In this document: positions 20,710 to 28,331 of the stretch, piece after piece
How positions within the stretch are numbered: position 1 is the stretch's first letter
How the letters are laid out: each line of letters begins with the position of its first letter
Assembly (NCBI GenBank): GCA_945862025.1
Contig: CAMAWU010000006.1
Span: forward strand, 1-48,784
Reading direction: 5' to 3'
DNA length: 48,784 nt
Origin: Ferrithrix thermotolerans DSM 19514
Lineage (GTDB): Bacteria > Actinomycetota > Acidimicrobiia > Acidimicrobiales > Ilumatobacteraceae
Program-made: the position numbers and the translations under genes
Notes under the pieces: model-generated
The model's input: only the letters and a program-made list of their open reading frames with translations
Database searches by the model: none
Told to the model about the DNA's origin: nothing

Positions 20710-21494
20710 CAGAGAGGTCCTGAGATTCCGCCGTCTTTACGCACGCGCCAAAAATGGATCGCGAGGAAGATGACTGTGACGAATGGAAAAAGTAAGACAT
20801 GCAACACATACCACCGCAATAGTGTTTCTGGTCCAATTTCGACTCCGCCTAACAAAACGAAACGAACTTGAGAACCAATCACCGGCGAGTAACCCATCAT
20901 GTTGGTACCCACCGTCACCGCCCATAGCGCTAGTTGATCCCATGGTAATAAATAGCCAGTGAATGAAAGCAAGAGTGTCAGCGTCAACAGAATGACACCA
21001 ATCACCCAGTTAAATTCTCGAGGAGCTTTGTACGCACCGTGATAGAAAACACGCGCCATGTGCAAGAACACGGATAGCACCATTAAGTGTGCTCCCCAGC
21101 GATGCATATTTCTGACCATTAATCCAAACGTCACCGACGTGTGCAATGACTGAATGTCTTGCCAAGCGTTGGCAGATGTTGGTCGGTAGAAAAACATCAA
21201 GAAAATTCCGGTGATCGTTAGCAAGATGAACAAGAAGAAACTCAAGCCACCCAAGCACAGTGTGTAACTAACTTTTACTGCGTGTCGTTTAACTTTCACT
21301 GGATGTAAGTGATACAGCACCGAGTTCATTACAACATACGAACGATTTCTTGGTGAGTCCGAATATCCCTTACGAAAAATTGATCCTGGTCGGAAGATAG
21401 AGTTCCACGCTTGGCTTCCTTGCATCGACTCATTTAATTTCGTCACGCGGTCTTTAACCGTCAAGCGAGATTTTTGTTCAAGCATTTGTACCAT
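20709..21494 (-). CDS. Cytochrome b N-terminal subunit (b6-like)
   Basis: TLCLGGLSFFLFILLTITGIFLMFFYRPT; HRWGAHLMVLSVFLH (H-x13-H) and HVLLFPFVTVIFLAIH (H-x14-H, b6-type spacing). Confidence 0.92.
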   Translation of the reverse strand: MVQMLEQKSRLTVKDRVTKLNESMQGSQAWNSIFRPGSIFRKGYSDSPRNRSYVVMNSVLYHLHPVKVKRHAVKVSYTLCLGGLSFFLFILLTITGIFLMFFYRPTSANAWQDIQSLHTSVTFGLMVRNMHRWGAHLMVLSVFLHMARVFYHGAYKAPREFNWVIGVILLTLTLLLSFTGYLLPWDQLALWAVTVGTNMMGYSPVIGSQVRFVLLGGVEIGPETLLRWYVLHVLLFPFVTVIFLAIHFWRVRKDGGISGPL

Positions 21495-21512
21495 TTTATT
21501 TAAACTCCATTC

Positions 21513-21926
21513 CTAAAATCGCATGCCATATGAATAGCCATGATTATTCGTGCGCATATGAGTTTCACCAGTTGCCGGTGCAACTCCAATCTTTCCAAGA
21601 ATTATCACTCCGGTTGGACAGCGATCAACGCATAAAGCGCAACGCGTACAAACATCATCGTCAATAATAAACACAACCTTGTCAGAAGGATCATCACCTG
21701 GAAGCTCAGTACCTTCGGCCTGGCTAATCGCTTCAGGCGAAACCATAAAGATGCACTTCCATGGACAAATGTCAACACAGCCTTCACACATGATGCACTC
21801 AGATTGGTCAATGTGAATGAACTGCTTTGGCTTAACTGCCTTGCTTAAATATTCGGCGTCAACTTCAACAAGTTGATAATCATCCGTGTACGGCATCATC
21901 GGTGGATTTGCGTCTGTTTTTGCCAT
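21513..21926 (-). CDS. 2x[4Fe-4S] ferredoxin-like protein in bc-complex operon
   Basis: CIMCEGCVDICPWKC and CTRCALCVDRCPTGVI motifs. Confidence 0.9.
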   Translation of the reverse strand: MAKTDANPPMMPYTDDYQLVEVDAEYLSKAVKPKQFIHIDQSECIMCEGCVDICPWKCIFMVSPEAISQAEGTELPGDDPSDKVVFIIDDDVCTRCALCVDRCPTGVIILGKIGVAPATGETHMRTNNHGYSYGMRF

Positions 21927-21929
21927 CGT

Positions 21930-22406
21930 TTAACCCTTCTTCATTAGAGGACGACCGTATGTCGAAGTTGCAACTTCTTTGGCAACTTCTACTCCACGTT
22001 TTTGCCACCAACCAAAAAGATAGATCATTAGCCCAATGTAGAAGACATGAATTACAACAACAACGATGTCACGGATTGCTTCGTAACTTATGACAATCGG
22101 AAAACTTCCTCCAATCGTGTCAGACTTCAAAATGTTGAACGGCCCGTAGACAAGTTTGTCTTTGCGCCAACCTAATTCTTTGTCAGCGTGGTCAATCCAC
22201 TGGTGAGGCACAACTCCAAACGCCAAAAACAAAACAGCGAAAACATACGCAGCGCCGAGCATTGCTTCGCCCCAAGTTGCTTTGCGATCAAACTTTCGAC
22301 GCTTACCGATTGGAATGATGACAAGACTTAACAGCGTCGTAACTATGGCGGAGAAAATAAAAGCCTGGTTGACTCCTGGCCACCTGAGAATGTCAATTGC
22401 GAGCAT
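21930..22406 (-). CDS. Uncharacterised membrane protein, first gene of the bc-complex operon
   Basis: MLAIDILRWPGVNQAFIFSAIVTTLLSLVIIPIG...GVVPHQWIDHADKELGWRKDKLVYGPFN...; start set to ATG 22406 rather than ORF-track 22520. Confidence 0.7.
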   Translation of the reverse strand: MLAIDILRWPGVNQAFIFSAIVTTLLSLVIIPIGKRRKFDRKATWGEAMLGAAYVFAVLFLAFGVVPHQWIDHADKELGWRKDKLVYGPFNILKSDTIGGSFPIVISYEAIRDIVVVVIHVFYIGLMIYLFGWWQKRGVEVAKEVATSTYGRPLMKKG

Positions 22407-22661
22407 TAGTTTGAGGGCTTGCCTTTCCTCGTAAAAATCTGTTTTTAGCCTAGTCGGCAAGATAATAATGACTCTGCTTGAAACCAACTGTGAGGGTCTT
22501 TTTTCGTCACTGGTTTTCACGATTGCTCAACACCTCTCAACGAGGGCAAGCCTGACTGTTCGGGTTGTGCGCTCGTGAACTTCTCGCATTGGGTTGCGTT
22601 GCGTCTAACCTATTAAGCGCAAGGATTATGAAAAACTAGAAACTTATTGTTGAGGAGTGCA

Positions 22662-23483
22662 GTGGCAGGAATACCCGAACATCTACTTAAGCGTGCGCAA
22701 GAAGCACGTGACAAAGCAGCTGGCAAAGCGCCTGCTGCTGATGGGGCAACTGCTTCGGAAAATGTTCTTGTAAAAGTTGCAGATAATAAACCAGTTGCAA
22801 ATGCGCCTGCGGCAAGCGCGCCACCGCCACCACCAGACCCAAGCTATGTTGTCGCAGCAAACTCGCGAAAGAAAATTCCGTTCTGGGCAATGGCAACTTT
22901 AAGTTTGTTACCACTTTGGGCTTTTTTATATCTTCTTGCGATACAACCACAAGAAAAAATAGTTGAGGGACCACTTGCCGTAGGTGCCGGCGTCTATGGT
23001 TCTTGCGCAGGTTGTCATGGCGCGAACGGTGCTGGTGGTGCTGGTCGAGTTTTATATCAAGGCGAAGTTCTAAAAACTTTTCCAAAAATTGAAGACATGC
23101 TGAGCTTCGTATATATAGGTTCACAGCAATATGTTTCAGCCGGAATCAAAATTTATGGCAACCCAGATCGAGATGGTGGAGCACACGCGCCACTTTCGTA
23201 TAACGGAAATCCGATGCCACAGCAGGGTGAGAAATACGGCGGTGGTTTAACTGAGGCAGAGATTCTCGGCGTTGTGTGTCACGAGCGATATGCACTTAGC
23301 GGAGCCGACCCAAAGAGTGAAGAATGGAAAGCCGAATATGAACTCTGGTGCTCACCTGAGTCAGAAATATTCGCAGGTCTTGAGACTGGTGCGGTTAACT
23401 TTGACAATCTCGCAGAGACCTACGCTGCAATGCCAAATGCTCCAGCGCATGTCGGCACCGATCCTCGTCCATCTGGCAAATAA
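22662..23483 (+). CDS. Membrane-anchored monoheme cytochrome c
   Basis: CAGCHG heme motif; TM FWAMATLSLLPLWAFLYLLAI; GTG start at 22662 with AGGAG at 22653. N-terminus VAGIPEHLLKRAQEARDKAA. Confidence 0.85.
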   Translation: MAGIPEHLLKRAQEARDKAAGKAPAADGATASENVLVKVADNKPVANAPAASAPPPPPDPSYVVAANSRKKIPFWAMATLSLLPLWAFLYLLAIQPQEKIVEGPLAVGAGVYGSCAGCHGANGAGGAGRVLYQGEVLKTFPKIEDMLSFVYIGSQQYVSAGIKIYGNPDRDGGAHAPLSYNGNPMPQQGEKYGGGLTEAEILGVVCHERYALSGADPKSEEWKAEYELWCSPESEIFAGLETGAVNFDNLAETYAAMPNAPAHVGTDPRPSGK

Positions 23484-23569
23484 CTAGTCGTCTGATCTCG
23501 CGACCAGCGAGCAACGTCACACTCTATAAATAGATCAGAGTCAGTAAATCTGCTTAGCCTTAGGTCTAG

Positions 23570-24865
23570 ATGCAAAATGAAATTCGACAAGAACTCGACA
23601 TAACTGGCGAAGTTCGTCAGGTGCTTCGTACTGAAGTGCTTGTAGTCGGTGGTGGACCCGCAGGAGCTGCAGCAGGATTTTGGTTGGCTCGTCTCGGTCA
23701 CGATGTAACTGTGATTGAGCGTAAAAAATTTCCGCGCGAAAAAACTTGTGGCGATGGATTGACTCCCCGAGCAGTTAAACAACTTGACGACATGGGACTA
23801 AGCGAACAGTTATCACAATTTCATCGCTACGAAGGTCTGCGTGCAACCGCGCACGGAAAAGCACTCGAGTTGAAATGGCCAACTCACCCGATTTATCCGC
23901 AGTATGGATATGTCGTACGCCGTCGAGAACTTGACATGATGGTTGCACGAAATGCTCAAACTGCTGGTGCCAAACTTCTTGAAGAACACGAAGCAGTTGC
24001 GCCAATCATTTCTAAAGATTGTGTGCGTGGTGCAATGGTTACCAATAAAGTTGACGGGAGCACCATTGCGATTCATGCGCAATACGTAATTATTGCCGAC
24101 GGCGCAAATTCGCGATTCGGTCGAGCAATCGGAACAGCACGCGAAAAATCTTGGCCGTACGGTACTGCGATTCGTACTTATTGGAAGAGTCCAAGACACG
24201 ACGAACCATGGATTGAATCGGCGTTAGATGTTAAAGACCGCAATGGTAAATCAATGCCTGGTTATGGATGGATTTTTCCTGTTGGTGACGGAACAATAAA
24301 TATTGGTGTTGGATTGCTTTCAACTTTTAAAAATTTTAAAGATGTCAATACTTCGCATTTACTTGATTCGTATGCCCACATGGTCGCCGACCGGTGGGAG
24401 ATTGACCCAACTCAACCTGAGTGCAAAGCCACGAGTGGCAAGATTCCGATGGGCGGATCTGTCGGACCAAAAGTTGGCGCAACTCACATTGTGATCGGTG
24501 ATGCCGCTGGCAGTGTTAATCCATTCAACGGCGAAGGAATTGACTATGCCTACGAGACGGCGCATTTGGCTGCGGATGTTTTGCACGATGCGCTTATCAC
24601 CGGAGATGCAAGTGTGTTAAAGCGCTACGACCAAATGATCGAAGACGAATATGGGCAATATTTTAAGGTCGCAAGATTATTCGCACGAATAATCGGTCGC
24701 CCAGTTTTAATGCGCGAACTTTCTCGGGTTGGCATTCAAAGTCGCACCCTGATGGAGTGGGTGCTCCGAATCATGGCAAATCTGTTGCGTCCAGACGAGA
24801 TTGGGCCAGCCGAAGCGGCGTACAAAGCAGCTGCTTTGATCGTGCGTGCAATGCCTGACGCTTAA
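23570..24865 (+). CDS. Geranylgeranyl reductase family FAD-dependent oxidoreductase (possible menaquinone isoprenoid reductase)
   Basis: VLVVGGGPAGAAAGFWLARLGHDVTVIERKKFPREKTCGDGLTPRAV; GDAAGSVNPFNGEGIDYAYETA. Confidence 0.9.
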   Translation: MQNEIRQELDITGEVRQVLRTEVLVVGGGPAGAAAGFWLARLGHDVTVIERKKFPREKTCGDGLTPRAVKQLDDMGLSEQLSQFHRYEGLRATAHGKALELKWPTHPIYPQYGYVVRRRELDMMVARNAQTAGAKLLEEHEAVAPIISKDCVRGAMVTNKVDGSTIAIHAQYVIIADGANSRFGRAIGTAREKSWPYGTAIRTYWKSPRHDEPWIESALDVKDRNGKSMPGYGWIFPVGDGTINIGVGLLSTFKNFKDVNTSHLLDSYAHMVADRWEIDPTQPECKATSGKIPMGGSVGPKVGATHIVIGDAAGSVNPFNGEGIDYAYETAHLAADVLHDALITGDASVLKRYDQMIEDEYGQYFKVARLFARIIGRPVLMRELSRVGIQSRTLMEWVLRIMANLLRPDEIGPAEAAYKAAALIVRAMPDA

Positions 24866-24876
24866 CTCGCTATTGG

Positions 24877-25500
24877 TCATTGGCAGACTACTTCGTTAAC
24901 TTCATCGCTAATTAGGTTCATTTTAGAGATGCTTTTATCTGGTGAATAACTATTGATGAATTCCCTCAAACTAATTTGACTTACCCCACTATCTTGACGA
25001 CAAGTTTTGCGTGTTGGTGTTGCAAGTCGCACGATCCAGCCGTTGGCCAGCACACCCCTGTCACCATTGTCCAACATGTCGACAAGACTTGGTAATTCAA
25101 GAACTCGAGTCGGCAGCGTGCCATTTACGTTAGTAATTGCAAACCACATCACCGATTCGCCAAACATATTTGCCAACATCACGCAGGAAGACACGCTAGT
25201 AAAGTCATCACAATTGAGTTCACCTGGTGTTCCAGCGGCGATCATCACGACTCGGCCATCGTCAAGCGTTACCGATGAGTCGTTGACAGTGCGCCCATTT
25301 TCAATTTGCAGTCCATCACTCGCCGCAAATTTTGAAATCACTGCAACGAGTTCGATATTTTTTTCAACAGACTGCTGAATTGCCGCGGTGTCCTGACCAC
25401 GACCAAAGCAATCGTTGCACGAAATCAGTAGCACAAAAAAACCACTAACTGCGAGTAGGCCCAATGCCAGCCAAAGTCGCGAGTTTAGTAATTGTCTCAC
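24877..25500 (-). CDS. Hypothetical protein with N-terminal membrane anchor
   Basis: N-terminal LWLALGLLAVSGFFVLLISC then extracytoplasmic-looking domain; no family recognised. Confidence 0.55.
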   Translation of the reverse strand: MRQLLNSRLWLALGLLAVSGFFVLLISCNDCFGRGQDTAAIQQSVEKNIELVAVISKFAASDGLQIENGRTVNDSSVTLDDGRVVMIAAGTPGELNCDDFTSVSSCVMLANMFGESVMWFAITNVNGTLPTRVLELPSLVDMLDNGDRGVLANGWIVRLATPTRKTCRQDSGVSQISLREFINSYSPDKSISKMNLISDEVNEVVCQ

Positions 25501-25531
25501 TATCCAAGAATAGACGGAATCAATTAACTAA

Positions 25532-26224
25532 TTATCGAGCGCCAACAGAATTGAGTTGTGGTGCACTTTGTGCTTTGCTTCCGTTTTCGATTCGCATTTG
25601 TTCGTAATAGCTCAAGATCTGCAACTCAACGCCGAGGTCAACATTACGCACCGAAACACTGCTCGGTGTTGACAATACGACTGGAGCAAAATTTAGAATT
25701 GATGTAATACCTGCTTCGATAAGTGCATCGGCTGCGGACTGAGCTGCTGGAGAAGAAGTCGTAATCACACCAATATTTACTTTTTCATCTCGGACAATAT
25801 TTTTTAGATCGCCGACATCACCAACTGTCAGAGAACTTGTTGTTCGGCCGATTTTTTTGGGATCATTGTCCACGATTCCAACAACTGGAAAACCGCGTGA
25901 TAAAAAACCATCAAATTTTGCGAGCGCACAACCCAAGTTTCCTGCGCCGACGACAACGACATTCCATTCACGCATCAGACCAAGTTCTCGTTTGATTTGA
26001 TGAATCAAATATGTCACTTCATAACCAACACCGCGGGTTCCGTAACTTCCAAGATACGAAAGATCTTTTCGAACCTTGGCTGCATTCACTCCCGCGAGTG
26101 CTGCAAGTTCGTCGCTAGAGAATCGAAGCACATTAGTTGCCGCAAGATTATTTAAAATCTGTAAATAAATTGGCAATCGAGCAATCGCTGCATCAGGGAT
26201 TTTGCGTCTTTGAAGTTGTGTCAT
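25532..26224 (-). CDS. rex: Redox-sensing transcriptional repressor Rex
   Basis: IPDAAIARLPIYLQILNNL, KVRKDLSYLGSYGTRGVGY, VVVGAGNLGCALAKFDGF, VGIVDNDPKKIG. Confidence 0.95.
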   Translation of the reverse strand: MTQLQRRKIPDAAIARLPIYLQILNNLAATNVLRFSSDELAALAGVNAAKVRKDLSYLGSYGTRGVGYEVTYLIHQIKRELGLMREWNVVVVGAGNLGCALAKFDGFLSRGFPVVGIVDNDPKKIGRTTSSLTVGDVGDLKNIVRDEKVNIGVITTSSPAAQSAADALIEAGITSILNFAPVVLSTPSSVSVRNVDLGVELQILSYYEQMRIENGSKAQSAPQLNSVGAR

Positions 26225-26242
26225 ATCGTTCAGGGTAGGGCT

Positions 26243-26260
26243 TAGTGCATTAATTCACAA
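26243..26260. promoter_or_regulatory. Candidate Rex operator upstream of rex
   Basis: TAGTGCA-TTAA-TTCACAA compared with the general TTGTGAA-N4-TTCACAA palindrome; one perfect half, one 5/7; in the rex / membrane-protein divergent intergenic region. Confidence 0.4.
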
Positions 26261-26279
26261 AGTTCAGAACACAAATTAA

Positions 26280-27155
26280 TTGGATATCGGTAAAGACTTT
26301 TGTCACGAGAGTTATCGTTCGGATGTGCTCATTTCTGTGGTTCAGACATTAGCGAGTCAATTAAATGCAACACTTGCGGGTGCGGCCGCACTCGTTGCAT
26401 GCGCATTTGCGCTGCTCACTTTTGATCGTTGGCAGGTTCGTGGCCAGCCACATGAACTTGCGTGGACAATCGCCATGACTCTTTTTGCGATCGGTTCACT
26501 TGCACTGTGGTGGGCTGAAGCAACGGGCTGGACGATTTTTGTATTCAGAGTATTTTTTGTTTCGGGCGCCGTGCTTAATGTTGGTTGGCTTGCCCTCGGC
26601 ACAATTTATTTATTAGCAGGAACAACAACTGGTGACCGTGTTCGCAACTATCTGATTGGTTTGAGTGCATTTTCTATCGGAGTTGTATTAGTAGCGCCAG
26701 CAAAACGAGAAATAATAGATGGCGAGTTTCCTTCGGCTCGTGAACTTTTCGGTGTGACTCCACGAGTTCTTGCTGCAGTTGGGTCAGGTGTGCCAGCACT
26801 GATAATTATTTTCGGCGCTCTGTGGTCGACATTTAGAGTTATCCGAAAGTCTTCGCCAACGATGTCAACTAGAAGCGTTCGAGTCGTTAAATCTCGATTG
26901 CGACTAGCAACGAGCAACATTTTGGTTGCAGCCGGCACAATCGTACTTTCAGCAAGTGGTTTGCTGGCTGGTCGCCTGGGCAAAGACCGGGCATTTGCGG
27001 TGACATTACTTATTGGTTTATGTATTTTGTTCGCAGGATTTCTTGTCGCTACTAAGTCGTTTCAGACAAATTTGTCTGCGAGGACTGGCGACAAATCAAA
27101 ATTGTTAGCGAATCACAAGCGAAGCGATACCCGCCGCAAAAATCGCAAACAATAG
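26280..27155 (+). CDS. Polytopic membrane protein of unknown function
   Basis: 291 aa with several hydrophobic segments; TTG start uncertain, GTG starts available downstream. Confidence 0.65.
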   Translation: MDIGKDFCHESYRSDVLISVVQTLASQLNATLAGAAALVACAFALLTFDRWQVRGQPHELAWTIAMTLFAIGSLALWWAEATGWTIFVFRVFFVSGAVLNVGWLALGTIYLLAGTTTGDRVRNYLIGLSAFSIGVVLVAPAKREIIDGEFPSARELFGVTPRVLAAVGSGVPALIIIFGALWSTFRVIRKSSPTMSTRSVRVVKSRLRLATSNILVAAGTIVLSASGLLAGRLGKDRAFAVTLLIGLCILFAGFLVATKSFQTNLSARTGDKSKLLANHKRSDTRRKNRKQ

Positions 27156-27198
27156 CAACGCAATCGTCAGAGTTGTTGATGGTCGCATGATCTCAAGA

Positions 27199-28098
27199 TT
27201 AACGAGTCGGGCTTATTTTTATCGATGTCGTGACTGAGACCCCATCTTGGCTTGGCGAATCGCTGGATTTCGACAAAACGATCAGATCTCCTTGGCCGAT
27301 CTGTAGTTCGGTTGCAGCCGATCCACGATCTACGCAAATTGAAAGCATCCCATATGAGTCAACTACGAGCCCAATACCACTGCCGATTCGGTCGTAACTT
27401 CTCACGACTTTTAATGCCCTTACGACTGGTTCGCGCGTCGCACTCGCACCACTCATTAGTGAGCGAATTTCGACTCGCACTACTTCGCCAAAATCTGCAA
27501 CTTCATCTGGACCGATATTTAGTTGACAGTTACCAAAACGATCCACCCATGTAACTTCGCCATGCAACGAACCGTTTTCTTCCCGTGGCAACGGCACGAC
27601 ACCTGGCAACAACAAAGCAGGGTCAATCATTTCTCCGAGTTCGCTTAGATCAACACCATTACATAAATGCGCCGCAACTGGGCCAAAAATATCTCGCCCA
27701 GCAAAAGTTTCACCAGGGGCTACCAGATGATATTCAGGGTTAGTTAGACACACTGCTCTTCCAGCACCACCGGCAAGAGCAATCGCCATTGCCAACAAAC
27801 CATTATCTGGTCCGACGAAAACACCTTTGCCATCAGCGACTTCAACAGCGATCGCCCGGCGAGTTGAACCAACTCCTGGGTCAACAACTGCCAACACAAC
27901 ACCACTAGCGACATACGACACACAACGCGCTAAAGATAGTGATCCTGCGCGAACATCAAACGGTTCAATTTCATGTGTTAAGTCAACGACACGACATTGC
28001 GGAGCAATCTCGTAAATCACACTCTTCACGACGCCAACAAATTCGTCGCGTGTCCCATAGTCAGACAAAAAAGAAATCGTCGAATATTTATTTGACAT
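27199..28098 (-). CDS. SAM hydrolase / SAM hydroxide adenosyltransferase family (DUF62, chlorinase/fluorinase superfamily)
   Basis: ISFLSDYGTRDEFVGVVKSVIYEIAP, DLTHEIEPFDVRAGSL, AVVDPGVGSTRRAIAV, GVFVGPDNGLL, ETFAGRDIFGPVAAHL. Start set to ATG 28098 (MSNKYSTISF). Confidence 0.9.
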   Translation of the reverse strand: MSNKYSTISFLSDYGTRDEFVGVVKSVIYEIAPQCRVVDLTHEIEPFDVRAGSLSLARCVSYVASGVVLAVVDPGVGSTRRAIAVEVADGKGVFVGPDNGLLAMAIALAGGAGRAVCLTNPEYHLVAPGETFAGRDIFGPVAAHLCNGVDLSELGEMIDPALLLPGVVPLPREENGSLHGEVTWVDRFGNCQLNIGPDEVADFGEVVRVEIRSLMSGASATREPVVRALKVVRSYDRIGSGIGLVVDSYGMLSICVDRGSAATELQIGQGDLIVLSKSSDSPSQDGVSVTTSIKISPTR

Positions 28099-28121
28099 CA
28101 GCGTCTCACGATACTGATAAA

Positions 28122-28223
28122 CGTAAGAGCCGGTGCCAACCCCCCGACGGCACCGGCTCAAACGGCGCAACTCTTGCGAGCGCGACTCCCAGTTGGGGGG
28201 TTACCCCGCCCGGTGATCTTGCG
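28122..28223. ncRNA. Candidate structured RNA with loop-distal pseudoknot (leader of SAM-hydrolase gene or opposite-strand sRNA)
   Basis: Perfect 11-bp hairpin 28127-28137/28149-28159; its loop AACCCCCCGAC (28138-28148) complements GTTGGGGGGTT (28192-28202); closing stem 28122-28128/28217-28223; internal hairpin 28165-28183. Confidence 0.45.
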
Positions 28224-28331
28224 ACATTTCCACTCTCACTTTAGACACGATTAACAGGTATTGAACAATTTTTGCTAGAAATTATGTAGTTTTTAAAACC
28301 ACATAAATCATCTGGCTGTACCTATTTGTAC

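Noticed and set aside
22530-22640. Rex-box search in the bc-operon / cytochrome c divergent promoter (CGTGAACTTCTCGC)
   Set aside because: Only one weak half-site; not enough to call an operator.
28127-28159. Simple rho-independent terminator reading of the 11-bp GC hairpin
   Set aside because: Not followed by a convincing T-tract on either strand and its loop pairs with a distal segment, so a structured-RNA interpretation was preferred.
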